NCBI GenBank assembly: GCA_028023455.1
Contig: JAQFVV010006341.1
Coordinates: 498,001 to 562,000 of the forward strand
Length of the DNA: 64,000 nucleotides
Direction of reading: 5' to 3'
Source: Epiperipatus broadwayi
Taxonomy: Eukaryota; Onychophora; Udeonychophora; Euonychophora; Peripatidae
The notes beneath the pieces are model-generated. The model was not told the DNA's origin, searched no databases, and saw only the letters and a program-made list of their open reading frames with translations. This document shows positions 25,713 through 39,098 of the stretch, piece by piece (the first letter of the stretch is position 1; every line of letters begins with the position of its first letter). The translations under genes were made by a program, and so were the position numbers.

Positions 25713-27481
25713 ATAGTCAATTTTTTTTGCCAAACCTCAAAAACTATTTTTTTTTCCATTCTTTTAATTACTAGTTGTCACTGTGTCTTGTGCTTGTATT
25801 CATGGTTTATCTACTGACTTATATAACTCTTCAATTGATCATTTAAATTAAATTTCTCTTTTATATAGTTATATTTTGTTTATGGAAAAGCAAAGAAAAT
25901 AATAAAGCCATCAGATGTCATTTACTATTAGTACAAGTATTTTACACTGAGTTAAATAAAAAGATAACTGATTTTAAAATTTTACAAAATTTTAAGATAA
26001 ACTGATAATCAGTTTTAATATCAAATACATTTTTTTTCACAAATAAATAAATTTTAAAATAAGAAAAGCAAAAGCAAGTAATACAATAAGTACTAATGAA
26101 TCCATAATCCTGTAATTAATAAATTTTGCTTAAAAAAATAAGAAGAAGAAATGCATATATTTTCAAAAAAATAATAAAATGCAACTTTATGTATATTATT
26201 AGAAAAAATAACCAACTAGTTTATTGTTCAGGAGTTCATAAGAAGTTTAAGCATCACAATGCATGACTGAGTTCCATTCTCCCATCGCATCAAACAATAA
26301 TCACCACGAATGATCATCAAAAAGATCTAGCAGTAATTTTCTCCAATTGTGGCCTTTCCATCATCACGTGATGAATAAAGCTCTCAGAATTATAGGAGCT
26401 ATTTATAGATATGGAACAGCATTTAATTAGTATATAAAAATCTAACTTTTTATATCTTTGGTATTCCTTATCTTGGAGTTTGGATCAATTATACGGAATT
26501 CTCATTTCAAGACAGATATCATAAAAATTCAATCTGTTTTTGACAAATTTTTAAATTAAATAATCTAAATAATGATCAGTGTAATGAAAAACAAGAGATC
26601 TTAAATTTCTGCATAAAATTATATCCCAGAGTATTTCTGTATCTAACGTTAATTATCAAAAGGCAACATTATCGTAATTGTACTCACAATAATAATATTT
26701 TTGAATTTAAAATTTGCAAGTCTACTAAATTAAAATTCTCCCCTTTACTTAATTTACCCAAAACTTGTAATAAAAACTTTGTAAATAAAGACATTTGTTA
26801 TTTAGATTTTAACCAATTCACTATAGTCATCTTAATATTATCTTTAATTTCATTTGGTGTATTACATTTTTACTTATTTGTGCATTTCATTTTTTTACTT
26901 TGTTTTTATCATTTTATATTTTTTCATGCTAATCTACATTTGTATATATTAATAAATTCACTGTGCAATTTATAATTGGTTGATATGTACATTAGATAAA
27001 AATTAAATTATTATTATTATTCCATATTGTTTAACTCTCATCAGTTATATGTAATCATCAATGAAATTATTGTGTGTCATTATAATAAAGAACAAGCATC
27101 ATACATCATATATAAAATCGCATGCCCCCAAGTAGGATGCTGTGTTACATATTACAGTGAATCACACACATGATTCTCTACTCTAATTTCCCAACATAGA
27201 TACCTTTACAGATGAGCCACAGAAAATCCAGAGCATAAGTCAATTTTCCTTGAGCACCAAAATCCAACAGGTCATCATACATTTGATCCCACAACTTCCA
27301 ACATAGCATGCTTTAAGCAGCATGACTCTAAAAAAAAGATTAAAGAAAAATAGCATATAGCTAATGATCCTAATGCCATAAATTAGAAGGAATTCTGCTT
27401 CCCTCTTTCAAAGAAATGGGCAACATCATTTACATACACTTTGAATAATCTATTGTATATATATATATATAAAATACATAT
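25713..27481. other. Non-coding AT-rich DNA
   Basis: No gene recognised. A (TA)n tract directly precedes the Penelope-like element near 27455. Confidence 0.5.
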
Positions 27482-28745
27482 TTTGCGGGTTCATCCGTGT
27501 TAAAAAACTTTTAATATCAATTTACTGACGTTTCGACTTGATCACACAAGCCATCCACAGAGTTATAAAAAGGTAGAAAGACGGTTGTAGAGGCGCTACA
27601 ATCACTGGTTTGAATAAAACATTAAAAATCCCACCAATAGCAAAAATGTTAAATTTAAGAATGTTTTTTAAAGAAATCTTTCCAAATAGGAGGAAGTTTG
27701 CACGTATCATCTCGCTTATTGATACAATCTGGCCTTTTAAGTATCTCAATGGCTTCTCTGATTTTGCATTGGTAGAGATTATCACATCTGGATATGATCC
27801 TGGTACTAGAAAAATCTATTTTATGACCTGAATCTATAGTATGGAGTGAGAGTGCTGATGATGATGAGTGTTGTTTAACTGCATTAGCATGCTCATCTCT
27901 CCTAACACTGATGCGACGATTACTCATACCTATGTAAGAAGCTTTACAATTTTACATGAGATTTGATAGACACCATGAGATTCAAGAGGGATTGAATCCT
28001 TAGGCTTGGTTATTATATTGCTGATCTTTTGATGAGCAGAAATGCTGTATCTATATTATAGCGTTTTAATATACTCCGATACTGTCTGTAGTTCCTTTTA
28101 CATATGGAACACAAATCCTAATAGCTGACTTATCATCTTTTTGTTTCCTATTTTGTCTATTTTGGGCTTGAAATAAGGCTTTTTATAAATTTGTAATTAT
28201 AACTATTTGCTAATAAAACACTATTAATATGATTTATTTCTTCTTTCAGAGTGTGTCATCTGAAAGGTTAATTGCTCTATTTAAAAGAGTTTTGGCTACA
28301 GAAACTATCTGAGTTGGGTGATGATGAGAATGGAAATGTAAATATCTGTCTGTGTGTGTATCCTTTCTGTAAATAGAAAAAGATAAACTATTTGGTGTTC
28401 TGGTGACTAGAACATCAAGAAAAGGGAGTTTTCCATCAGACTCTGTCTCCATTGTAAATTTAATATGAGGATGCATATTATTTAAATGTAAGAAAAAATC
28501 ATCTAATGTATTTTTTCCATGTTGCCATATGACAAAAGTGTCATCTATGTATCTGAGCCAAATGAGAGGTTTTAAAGATGATGATTCTAAAGCACGAGTT
28601 TCTATATATTCCATGAATAAATCAGCTATTACTCCTGAGATAGGTGAGCCCATAGGAGTACCAAAAACTTGTCTGTAATGCTGTCCATTGTATACAAAAT
28701 ATGTATTTAAGAGACAATGTTTAATCAAAGCAATAATATGGTCTC
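27482..28745 (-). mobile_element. Penelope-like element, left arm of dimer
   Basis: Minus-strand, 5'-truncated Penelope-like retroelement. The 160-codon frame (28728-28246) carries the RT block GTPMGSPISGVIADLF and the catalytic YIDD at 28540-28551. A downstream frame (27927-27655) holds the second half of the GIY-YIG endonuclease domain. Compared with the right arm it has several 1-2-bp deletions (near 28249, 28195, 28070, 28050 and 27945), so its frame is broken. The outer end at 27482 carries ACTGACGTTTCGAC, read on the minus strand as GTCGAAACGTCAGT. The left arm extends about 330 bp further into RT than the right arm. Confidence 0.92.
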
Positions 28746-29697
28746 CCTTTTCTTGATGTTCTAGTCACCAGAACACCAAATAGTTTATCTTTTTCTATTT
28801 ACAGAAAGGATACACACACAGACAGATATTTACATTTCCATTCTCATCATCACCCAACTCAGATAGTTTCTGTAGCCAAAACTCTTTTAAATAGAGCAAT
28901 TAACCTTTCAGATGACACACATCTGAAAGAAGAAATAAATCATATTAATAGTGTTTTATTAGCAAATAGTTATAATTACAAATTTATAAAAAAAGCCTTA
29001 TTTCAAGCCCAAAATAGACAAAATAGGAAACAAAAAGATGATAAGTCAGCTATTAGGATTTGTGTTCCATATGTAAAAGGAACTACAGACAGTATCGGAC
29101 GTATATTAAAACGCTATAATATAGATACAGCATTTTCTGCTCATCAAAAGATCAACAATATAATAACCAAGCCTAAGGATTCAATCCCTCTTGAATCTCA
29201 TGGTGTCTATCAAATCTCATGTAAAAATTGTAAAGCTTCTTACATAGGTATGAGTAATCGTCGCATCAGTGTTAGGAGAGATGAGCATGCTAATGCAGTT
29301 AAACAACACTCATCATCATCAGCACTCTCACTCCATACTATAGATTCAGGTCATAAAATAGATTTTTCTAGTACCAGGATCATATCCAGATGTGATAATC
29401 TCTACCAATGCAAAATCAGAGAAGCCATTGAGATACTTAAAAGGCCAGATTGTATCAATAAGCGAGATGATACGTGCAAACTTCCTCCTATTTGGAAAGA
29501 TTTCTTTAAAAAACATTCTTAAATTTAACATTTTTGCTATTGGTGGGATTTTTAATGTTTTATTCAAACCAGTGATTGTAGCGCCTCTACAACCGTCTTT
29601 CTACCTTTTTATAACTCTGTGGATGGCTTGTGTGATCAAGTCGAAACGTCAGTAAATTGATATTAAAAGTTTTTTAACACGGATGAACCCGCAAAAT
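28746..29697 (+). CDS. Penelope-like element, right arm, open frame
   Basis: Plus-strand, 5'-truncated copy, nearly identical to the reverse complement of 27482-28421. From about 28746 to 29522 one frame of about 258 codons runs without a stop. It begins in the RT C-terminal part (VLVTRTPNSLSFSIYRKD) and passes through a linker rich in Lys, Gln and Asn. It ends in a GIY-YIG endonuclease domain: GVY at about 29202-29210, the SCKNCK zinc-knuckle-like pair, SYIG at about 29238-29249. The RT catalytic block is missing, so this arm alone cannot be autonomous. The non-coding tail ends at AACCCGCAAAATATG. Near identity to the left arm and an unbroken frame point to a young event. Confidence 0.9.
29617..29650 (+). 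ncRNA. Degenerate hammerhead-like tail of Penelope
   Basis: CTGTGGAT precedes a 6-bp stem GGCTTG/CAAGTC (one G-T pair) closing TGTGAT, followed by GAAACGTC. The same structure is at 27528-27562 on the minus strand. The first block departs from CTGATGA at two or more positions, so this is weaker than the family A and H cores. Confidence 0.3.
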
Positions 29698-29753
29698 ATG
29701 TATTTTATATATTTAACCCGTGCAAATCTTCGTTTTAACATATATATATATAT

Positions 29754-29900
29754 AAACTATTATACAATTACAAATATCCAGTAACACCCTCTGTTTAAAA
29801 GTCTATATCTCAATAATAGCAAACTTTAAAATTATTATTATTGAGATATAGACTTTTAAACAGAGGGTGTTACTGGATATTTGTAATTGTATAATGGTTT
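29754..29900. repeat. Near-perfect 147-bp hairpin
   Basis: Arms of about 64 bp (29754-29818 and 29837-29900) containing ACACCCTCTGTTTAAAAG and its complement face each other across an 18-bp loop. It sits 55 bp beyond the Penelope dimer. It has no coding capacity and is probably a foldback MITE. Confidence 0.9.
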
Positions 29901-29904
29901 ATAT

Positions 29905-31255
29905 ATTTGTATAATTATTTCAGTTAGTGTTAACAGTAACTTTCTTTTCATATGTCATATTATTATTACTATTTGCGGGATATTCCGTGGTAGCGAAAAA
30001 ACTAAATGCTGACATTTCAGTACAATATCAAGTACCTTTCTCAGAGCATCCTCTTTCTCAAATCATAAGAATGCATGTGAGATTTAAAATCGTTTTTATC
30101 GTTTTCTTTCTCCTCATATTTAAATTCTATTGGCTGACAAGTTTTAAAATTTATTTTCTCTTCCAATACCCACACATTTTTGCACATTCTAAGGCTATGA
30201 ATATGAGGACATTTAATGTCTTCAAAAGCGTTAAGCTTCAATAATTTTCATGCAATTATAGTTTTACTTATAAGAGCTTGTCAGTGCATATATTTGTATT
30301 TTAAAATACTTTTGTATAAACAATTTTTATATTCAGGCCTGGTTTTCTGGAAAGCATTATGAATTTCATTACATGTCAGTGTCTTAATAAACTGAAAGTG
30401 CATATATTAATTACTAGACATTCTAAAACATTTTGTGTCTCAAATCCAAATTTACAGAATTTTAAAATAAAGTATTTAATAAAAAATTTAAACCAAAGAA
30501 AAATAAATGGGCTAAATCATATATATGGTCTAATAAAGTTTGTGTTTGCCAAAGCCATCTCCAAAAATAAGCTCATCAGGAATTGAATGTCTTTGTTGGC
30601 AATCACTACGTCATATTATAGATCTGGACAGAAAAGGAATTAAGAAATTAAAATGTCCCATAATTTTATTTATAAAAAGTAATATATAATGTTGCTCTTG
30701 TTTTATATATGTACACAATATTCTGTTATTATTATTGTAATCTACTTACTTAAATGTATTACTTAAAATTGTTATCTATAATGTATCAGATAGCACCCTA
30801 CTTCATGTTTTGGGAAATCTTATTTTATTGGAAGAAAATAATTTAATTTTTTTTTAAATATCATTTTGAAGGAAATAATATAAAGATTCATTGATAACAT
30901 CTTTTAATAAAGATATAGTTATTACGTTTTAATGGAATAACTGTCATACAATAGTCAAAAATAGATGCTGAAATTATTAAAATATATTTTATAAATTTTT
31001 AAAATTATTATTAGTAAATTAAATATTTTTGCATATATATAATGTCAATTGATGAGGTACAAATAAATGGTATATCTTTATGAATTATGTATATAAATAT
31101 AGGTTGTGTGTGTGTGTTTGTAGTATATACATATATAGATGTTTTTTAAAGTTTTGTTATTTTCCGAGGCATATAAGGATCTTAAAAATGGATTAAAGTC
31201 ACAAGTTATTCTTTATTAATTGTACACATAGAATTCTGTATATATACATATATGG
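29905..31255. other. Non-coding AT-rich DNA
   Basis: A 105-codon frame at 29927-30244 has hydrophobic stretches but no recognisable family. I treat it as chance. Nothing else is supported. Confidence 0.5.
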
Positions 31256-32390
31256 ACATATATATTATACCATTTACACATTTCTTAAAATACTTTGTCA
31301 ATACTTTTATTTATATCAAACTAACAGTTTCAACTGTCCTGCAGTCATTATCAGAGCTACAATATTCAAATATATAATTATACAATTATTACACTTACCC
31401 ACATATTGATATACATAATTAAATACACAAAATAAACAAAAATAAAATATACGTCTTCACTTAACCATTATAAATAATCATTTCCTATTTTATTACTTTG
31501 CTCTTAAATAATTCTATCAATATTTATTTTATATCAATCTATTTTATATCACTTTATTTTATTTTTTAAAAATAATATTTATTATAATAATTATAAACGT
31601 TAATATTTATTCTACTATTTAATACGTATTATTATCATTTTACTTATATTACAAAATCAACTTCTAATCTTTTCTTATTTTTATTAAACATTTTTGTCAA
31701 TTAACTTTTTCCACATTACAAATTATTTTTTTTTTACATTACAAAAATTACCTTACCTCTTGTTGATTCTATTTCCAAAACCCAACTGACTAAAATTCAA
31801 AATTTGTATTTGTTTAACATTCCCTCTATTGTGTTTTGGAAATAGAATTAACAAGAGGTAAGGTAATTTTTGTAATGTAAAAAATAAATAAGTTGTAATG
31901 TGGGAAAAGTTAATTGATAAAAATGTTTAATAAAAATAAGAAAAGATTAGAAGTTGATTTTATAATATAAGTAAAATGATAATAATATGTATTAAATAGT
32001 AGAATAAATGTTAACGTTTATAATTATTATAATAAATATTATTTTTAAAAAATAAAATAAAGTGATATAAAATAGATTGATATAAAATAAATATTGATAG
32101 AATTATTTAAGAGCAAAGTAATAAATCGGGAAATGATTATTTATAATGGTCAAGTGAAGATGTATATTTTATTTTTGTTTATATTGTGTATTTAATTATG
32201 TATATCAATTTATGGATAAATGTGATAATTGTATAATTATATATTTGAATATTGTAGCTCTGATGATGACTACAGGACAGTTGAAACTGTTAGTTTATTA
32301 CAAATAAAAGTATTGATAAAGTATTTAAGAAAGGTGTAAATGGTATGATATGTTAAAGTAGAAATCAATATATAGGAAAAGAAGAAGTAG
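31256..32390. mobile_element. Family H foldback element, long form
   Basis: Arms of about 525 and 521 bp (31256-31780, 31833-32353) are near-perfect inverted copies around a 52-bp spacer. The outer ~100 bp of each arm, containing the CTGCAGGACAGTT region and a TATAATTATATATTTG stretch, matches family H at 50738-50974, which lacks the long inner arms. A ~37-bp tail beyond the right arm (AGAAATCAATATATAGGAAA) is shared with 50975-51010, but no counterpart lies left of either element. The element is therefore asymmetric. It has no coding frame. Confidence 0.9.
32260..32287 (+). ncRNA. Hammerhead-like core, family H long form
   Basis: CTGATGA, one T, stem GACT/AGTT (one G-T pair), then GAAAC. 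The inverted arm carries a second core at 31327-31354 reading CTGATAA on the minus strand. Confidence 0.35.
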
Positions 32391-34020
32391 ACATATATAG
32401 TATGATTGTATGAACTCATTCAATGATAGATTCATGTAAAATCAGAAAGAGTTTAGATAAATTAAAGTAATTAAAATAATTATATGCTATATTATTAAAT
32501 ATTTAAATCAAATGAAAATTATGTGATTATGCATAACTGCATAATTACTAAATATTAATTCAAATATATTGATATTAAAATGAACACATTTATAAAGAGA
32601 ATACTTTTAAAATTTGTAGTACTGTACATGTATTATTATAAATAAAAATTATAATATTTAATATATGCAGTTATTGTATTTCAGTTATTAGGAGTTGCCA
32701 TATTGTTTTACATTTGATTTCTTAATCTGTGGATATGTCATTTTTAAAAGTGTTGTAGAAAAAAATTAATCTGTTTTTAAAGAAATTAAATATAGAAGTA
32801 TGAAATTAAAGAACTTATTGATAAATATAAAACTGTCAACATGTATTTTTTTAATAAAAAAAAAAAGAACAAGGAAAAGATGTTTTGAAAAGTTCATTTT
32901 ATGTATAATTAAATAAAAAAGGAAAATACATACTAATTAAAAACACTAAAATTAATTATACTTAAATAAGGTTTTGTAATTAATAAATTATCTGATCATC
33001 TGTTTTTAAATGGCCTCTAAGAAAAACAGAAAAGTATGTGTAATTACCATTAAATAAATTAATACAAAAGCATGGGCTAATACATGTTTTTTCCAGTCAT
33101 AAAAGAATTAAAACAGGATAATTTATTCATGTTTTCATTCATGCATTCATGCTTTTATACTCATCTCTTTCTAGCTGTGATGGCAAACTTTATGCAATAC
33201 AACAGCATGATCTAAGCGCATGCCATCTATGGTTTCAAAATATAAATCAGACTCTGCCTCATAGTTGTTTTGAAAATGATGATGATGATGATGAAGATAA
33301 TGTGGAATATAATCTTTTTACTTGTCCTTATATTTTAAAAATTTTTTTCTTGCTCAGAGAAGTTTTCCTAGATTGTTGAAGTGAGTCCATAAACTGGTCA
33401 AAAACCTAAAAGTCTCAAGTTGGAAATAAATCCAAAGTGTCATCAATGAAACTATCAAAGTGCAGTGTAAAGAAATATTAAAAAACTAAAGACTAATCTA
33501 TGGTTTTATTACTTGGACGTAAGCTTACTAATTATTAAATCTGCAATAAGATATATATATATTATTGTATTGATGAATGCTAAATGGCAGGATGTATCAT
33601 ATACTATAACAAGATTTATTAATGAATGAATTGCAATTTGTTGTAATGCATCTTTATCATTTAAATGTTTGTTACAAGTTTAAATTAAAAAGGAATTCCT
33701 TTACTTTGTTAAATAAAGAGATTTGAACTCAGGAGTTTTCAGTCTATTCATTCTTCACCCTATCTCAAGCAACCAATATGCATGACCACATGCATTGGTC
33801 CAGAAAAGGTAGCTCAGAACACATTTGTAGCTATGAATTACAAAGAATCTTGACCTTTTTTCTCCATGTGAATTCAAACTCCACCAGTGAACTGTAGAGC
33901 ATCTGTTTCTTGCATTCTTACATCCTCATGGTAGATTTCTGTATAATTCTGCCATCCATCTCTGTATCTAGCTTTACTGTGGCCACTCTCAGCTACAGTT
34001 ACCAACAAACTGCAGCTCAC
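32391..34020. other. Non-coding DNA, possible SINE trace
   Basis: AT-rich without a supported gene. On the minus strand near 33719-33800 a GAGTTCAAATCTC word resembles a tRNA-type B box, with no convincing A box. A poly-Asp-coding GAT run lies at about 33277-33294. Confidence 0.35.
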
Positions 34021-34023
34021 TTA

Positions 34024-34290
34024 CAAAAATATTAGCCAAACTATTTTAGCCAACTCTCTTTTCAAAAATTACTATACAGACTTGGCAGCTGGTCTATTTG
34101 ACCACTGCTTCTCAAAATATTAAAACCAGACTTCTGGACAGTTCTTACAAAAACTGCAGGCCAAAACTATTCTTTTTAAAACTACTATACAAACTTTGCA
34201 GCTGGCCTATTTGGCCACTGCTTCTCGAAATATTAAAACATGATTCTTCTGGTAGCTCTTACAAAAACTGCAAGCCACACTGAACTGATA
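34024..34290. repeat. 113-bp tandem duplication
   Basis: A unit containing ACTATACA, GCAGCTGG, CCACTGCTTCTC and CTTACAAAAACTGCA is repeated with about 85 percent similarity by eye (starts at 34071 and 34184). A shorter third piece precedes it. Confidence 0.8.
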
Positions 34291-36463
34291 TCTTTTATCA
34301 ATCTTTATAATCTTGGTTGTGTCAAATGTTAAAAGCATAGTGACTGTTTTCAATCTGTCTAATCCTTTTGAAAACAAGTTTGAAGTTTTATCAAGGTGTG
34401 ATATACATGTTTTTACTTAGAGATTTACCAATTAATGAAAAGATTTCAAAAATAGACATTTTTATAATTATCAGAAAACATGCTTATTATTAAATTTCAA
34501 AATCACAGAGTAATAATAATACAATATTTAGATGTTTTTAAATGTTTTAATTAATAATAAAATTCTATTTTAAATTGAAATGTTTTATTTAACCTTTTAT
34601 TATTTTTATTCCAAGCGAAATGTAGAAAATATCTATAAAAATTTGTCTATGTTTATTTTTAATTTTCCTTTAAACTTAATTTATATTTGTGCACAAACAC
34701 TATATTATTGTGTGCCATATAACAGACCTGTTATAATATATATAAAACAAACCACAATCTTTATATAGGTAATGTAATAAATAATGGATCATGCTATCAG
34801 TCCGCATTATGAATAATTAAGTTTCCCATCATTTTAAATGTTATATTAGGCTTTTTAAGTTTAAGATTTATTTAGTAAATATTGTGCTGTAACCAGATTT
34901 CAGTTTATAATATGAATCATACATGGTTAAATAGGAATACTTGTTATCAAATGAAATTTCATAATGTTTATTTTAATGTAGGTGGAAGGTTTATTAAATG
35001 ATAGTTATTAATAGCATTTATGGCCTTTATGTGTTGCAATGATTGTATTATTATTGAATTCATTACTTCCACTCTCTCTGCATGGTTCTATCATTTATAG
35101 TCACTGCAAACAGTGCAGGCTATACTCCTTGCATGTCCAGGTTCCTAATCAAATTATTCATGCCAGTCTAGGTTTTGCATTGGAGCCAAAGACTCTTCAG
35201 AACCCCAAATCCTAGATTTAGCACATCATCTTTTTCATTAGTATGTACTGTTGGTTAAAAGCAGGAGCACCCCTGCAGCCAGGGGCAACCTCATTTATTA
35301 GTGAATGATGTCATCTGATCACTATGATGATTTTCATTATTGTTTCTTATCATTGACAATATTTGCCTAGGGTAGCACCATAATGCTTAACTAATTCTTA
35401 ATTTGTAACCTTCACCTGCATTTATTAGTAACTTTAGGTAACCATGAAATTGAACCTGACCACAATTGTTCCATAAGCATAAGTATATAATTGATTAAAG
35501 GTTCAAACCCATAATCGCTGATAGCAGTCTTATGATTTAACTACAAATTAAATAGGACACATGTCATCTTGCTGTAAGCTGCTGTCATCTTCATTTATAT
35601 TATGTAAAAGACAGTAGATTCTTTTACGTTAACAAACCTGTAAGCTACCTGTTAATCATATCAATTCCTGCAATAAACATATTGTTATTATTAATTATAA
35701 TTGTGTCCTTTATGAGTTGGAACTAAAGAATTATTATATAGAATTAAGTAAAGTTATCAAGTTGCTAAACAAGCACATCCACAGCTTTGTATCTTATTAT
35801 GGTAACATTACATTTATAGACAGATAGAATAATCAGATCCCTAGGACATTAAAGTATGGGTTAATAAGTGTATAAGTTAATAAAGTAATAATGAGTACTA
35901 GTGTGGTATAAGCTCCTGAGTCAATGGAAGAATCCTGAGAAGAGCCTGTTTTCAAACCCTGAGCTATGTCAAGGGTATTAATTGTGTGGTAGAGACTAGG
36001 GGTTGGGGATAATCCTGTGTAGTCTGTTTGAGAGTTCCTGCTTGGTCTTTTGGTCTTGTTAGCAAATTATACAAACTTGAACAATGCAATATACTATCAG
36101 TATTTGGTTTACATTAAGATAGCAATTCCACAAACTTTAAAGACAGGCTTCAATCTTCTCACCCTTTCAACTATCCATTTCATTAAAAAACTGATGATGG
36201 AAATAAAAATCAATCTGTTTAATAAATATCATAAAATAAATAATTGGATTGATTACTATTCACATCTCCTTTCTTAGTTATTCAAAACAATCTTCTTTAT
36301 AATCAAAGAGAACTAAATAAAAAGGGAAGTTGCTTTCTATAGTGAATGCTCATTATTTACTATAAAAAGTATTTACTATTTAAATGATTGTATTGAACAT
36401 TTATGCTGTAACCTTAAGGTTTTCATAGAGGACTGTGTATGTGTATAATGTGGATATATATAT
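34291..36463. other. Non-coding, possible tRNA-like SINE
   Basis: No coding gene is seen. On the minus strand about 35545-35475 reads GTTAAATCATAAGACTGC, then GGGTTTGAACC, like the anticodon and T-arm part of a tRNA-derived SINE. The A-box half is weak. Confidence 0.3.
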
Positions 36464-36464
36464 A

Positions 36465-37419
36465 CACTGGGTCTCTTTTTACGCAGATTTATTTAACACG
36501 ATTTTGAAGTTACGCAATTCACGTTTCTCCGGAAGTCGAACTCCGATAATGCGCTACTACTTTAAATAATAAATTTTGTGTATATTGAAAGTAATAGCAC
36601 ATTATTGGAATTCAACTTTCATCTTAGTAATTTCAATATTTTCAGTGCTTTATAATAGTAAGATTTTATGCAATAATGAAATTAAAATCATGATTTCCAC
36701 ATTTTATGTATACACACATTAAATTTTACAAGATTATAATGTAAATTTGTTCAAACATTGTGCATGTTAATTTTGCATTTTAAATCACATTCTGTTTTTG
36801 CTTTTTAAAAAACAACGTAATCAATTATTAATCATTTAGTGTCCGCAAGTTTATTTTTAAAAGGTGAATAATAGTAGTGGGCACAATTAAAATTGAAAAT
36901 TAAAAAATTAAAGACAAAAATAAGAATTTAATTTTTAGTTGTTAGATTAATTACTAATTACGTTGTCACCAAAAAACCATTAACACAACGTGAGAGTGAC
37001 ATTGGCACTAGTTGTATTTCCTCTTCTTAAGAATCTGATTTTTTACCAGTTTGCAAACGAACCTGTTTATCGGCAAATAATGATAATAATTAAAACATGT
37101 ATAAAAAATGTAAATTACTGTAAATTATGCATAAAAATATATTGTTTTGAATAAAATTAAATATTATAGTTAAAAAAAGTTTGTCTTGTATCAATTTTTT
37201 TTTAATTTGAAATTTTTTATTAGTCATATTTTATTTCCTTATTTTTTTTTGCGTGAATTTTAAAGTAATTTTATGTTGGAGCTTTGCTTTTATGTGATTT
37301 TTGAAAAATCACAGTCGTTATCCCCCCTTTTTCAAGGTAAGTTACGTCTATTTTTGCACGATTTCATTTGCGCGTGTTTTCTGAGGAACCCATCTATAGT
37401 GTAAAATGAGACCCAGGTG
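36465..37419. mobile_element. pogo/mariner-like MITE, 955 bp
   Basis: Ends are CACTGGGTCTC (36465) and GAGACCCAGGTG (ending 37419), imperfect terminal inverted repeats of about 18 bp that continue into TTTTTAC and GTAAAA. Both sides are flanked by TA (36463-36464 and 37420-37421), the target duplication of the Tc1/mariner/pogo superfamily. Subterminal words such as TTACGCA and GCGCGTGTTTTCTGAGGAACC-like segments fit this type. It contains no transposase frame, so it is non-autonomous. It carries a family C hairpin at 36531-36620. Confidence 0.8.
36531..36620. repeat. Family C hairpin within the MITE
   Basis: GGAAGTCGAACTCCGATAAT with GCGCTACT faces a diverged inverted copy ending GGAATTCAACTTTC. 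The same inverted sequence forms the palindrome at 42831-42928. Confidence 0.75.
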
Positions 37420-37421
37420 TA

Positions 37422-39098
37422 TTTAAAAATTATGCATTTTATTTTCAAGTTAATTTACATATTAAATGTAATAAACAATTTAATAAATTTAATTATATAG
37501 CTATAGAACTGTTGATATAGACTATTTCTTTAGATAAGTCTAAATAAAAAAAGTTTAATTAATTTTAAAATATTAGTTGTTGATTTTGTATGTTTTAAAT
37601 CCATAGATTTAACATTTCTATTAATGTATAGTTCACTCTTAGTTCAAAATACAATTACTCACCAGATTTAGTTAAAATAGATAAATAACTACATTAAACA
37701 AACATTTTAAATAATTTGATAGTATTTTACAATAAAAATAACAAATTATGGTTTATTTAAACATTTCTAATTAACATTTTCAATCTTACAAGTGTGTGCA
37801 TGTTTGTAACAATTATTTTGACTGAGAGAAAAGTTTAAAAGAAATTAATTATAATTAAAGTTCCTTGTTTAAACAGATTTAATATTTAAACTGCAACATT
37901 TTTGTTTAAAAATTTATTATTTTTTAGAATATTATATTTTAAATTTTGAGAACTTCTTTTTTTTTTTTAAAAAAAAAAAAAAAAGTGTTTAGTTAATTAA
38001 TCATTGTTGTAACAATTTAATTATTGTTAAATAATAAATGGTATTTTAGATGTAATATTAATTTGTTATGTTTAAAAATCCAGACAGTTGTTAAAAAATA
38101 TTATTAGACTATTTGTCTTGAACAACTAATTAAGATCACATTAATTATCAATTAATAATGCCCCAAATCTGTTGGTCATTGATTTCATTAATATTACATG
38201 ACTTGTCTTAAAAAAGCAGCTTTAAGTGTATTGATAACTTCACTTATTACTTCTTTATGTATTGCCCACTTAGTTAATATCTAACTAATAAACTAAATAA
38301 CTTATTAATTTATTCAATTGGTTGTATCTCTAAAATAATGGGAGGCTAGAATTGTCTATTGAGGGACTTCTACGAATTGACTCATTTGTCTCACTACAAT
38401 ATATCTGCTTAAATATACCCAATAGGAAATCTTAACACCTTGCTTGCTTTATCTGAGGGAGAAAATGCAAAATTGTAATATGGATCTTCTATCATTGGAG
38501 AATTTACATGTGTAAAAAAAAATGCATTATTGTAAACCTTATCAACTGTCTTTTTATTGTTTATGCAAATATTTGAATTTAAATAAAAATTATTGTGCTG
38601 ATATTATGAATAATAATGATGTTTAAGCTTATGAATAATTTATTAAACCTTTATCCTAAAAACTTATCGTGCTCAGCTTCTTTGTCATGCTAAATTTTTT
38701 AAATAGCAAAAATTGGAATCATAAGCTGACTAGAGTAATATTTTATTTGTCATACTAAATTTTTGTAAATAACAAAAAATTTGAATTATATTCTGACTTG
38801 AGGAATATTGAAATAAGCTAATGAAAGTAGCTTTAAATTTTATAAAATTATGGGTATCTGGGATATATTTTCCTTATACTTAGAATAAGCTATTTTGATA
38901 ATTTCTAAAAGTAAGGATTAACACATTCTAAGGATTTTTGTTTTGTTTGCCAAGATAATGTGAAGGATTAACTTTTTATTTTGCATGTATTTTAAAGTAA
39001 AATGTACTTCATTGCATTGGAATATTTTATTGTTGTGTTATATAAAAGAAATAATGTGCTCTGAACTTCATATTGCTTCGTATTGTATTAGTGCTATA
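37422..39098. other. Non-coding, T/A homopolymer run
   Basis: No gene is seen. A poly-T run joined to a poly-A run at about 37960-37984 forms a perfect homopolymer palindrome. Confidence 0.5.

Noticed and set aside
29927-30244. 105-codon plus-strand frame with hydrophobic segments
   Set aside because: Low-complexity AT-rich composition, no domain, overlapping an equally long minus-strand frame. Most likely chance.
33149-33379. 76-codon frame with an acidic DDDDD run
   Set aside because: The acidic run is a GAT microsatellite; there is no other evidence of coding.
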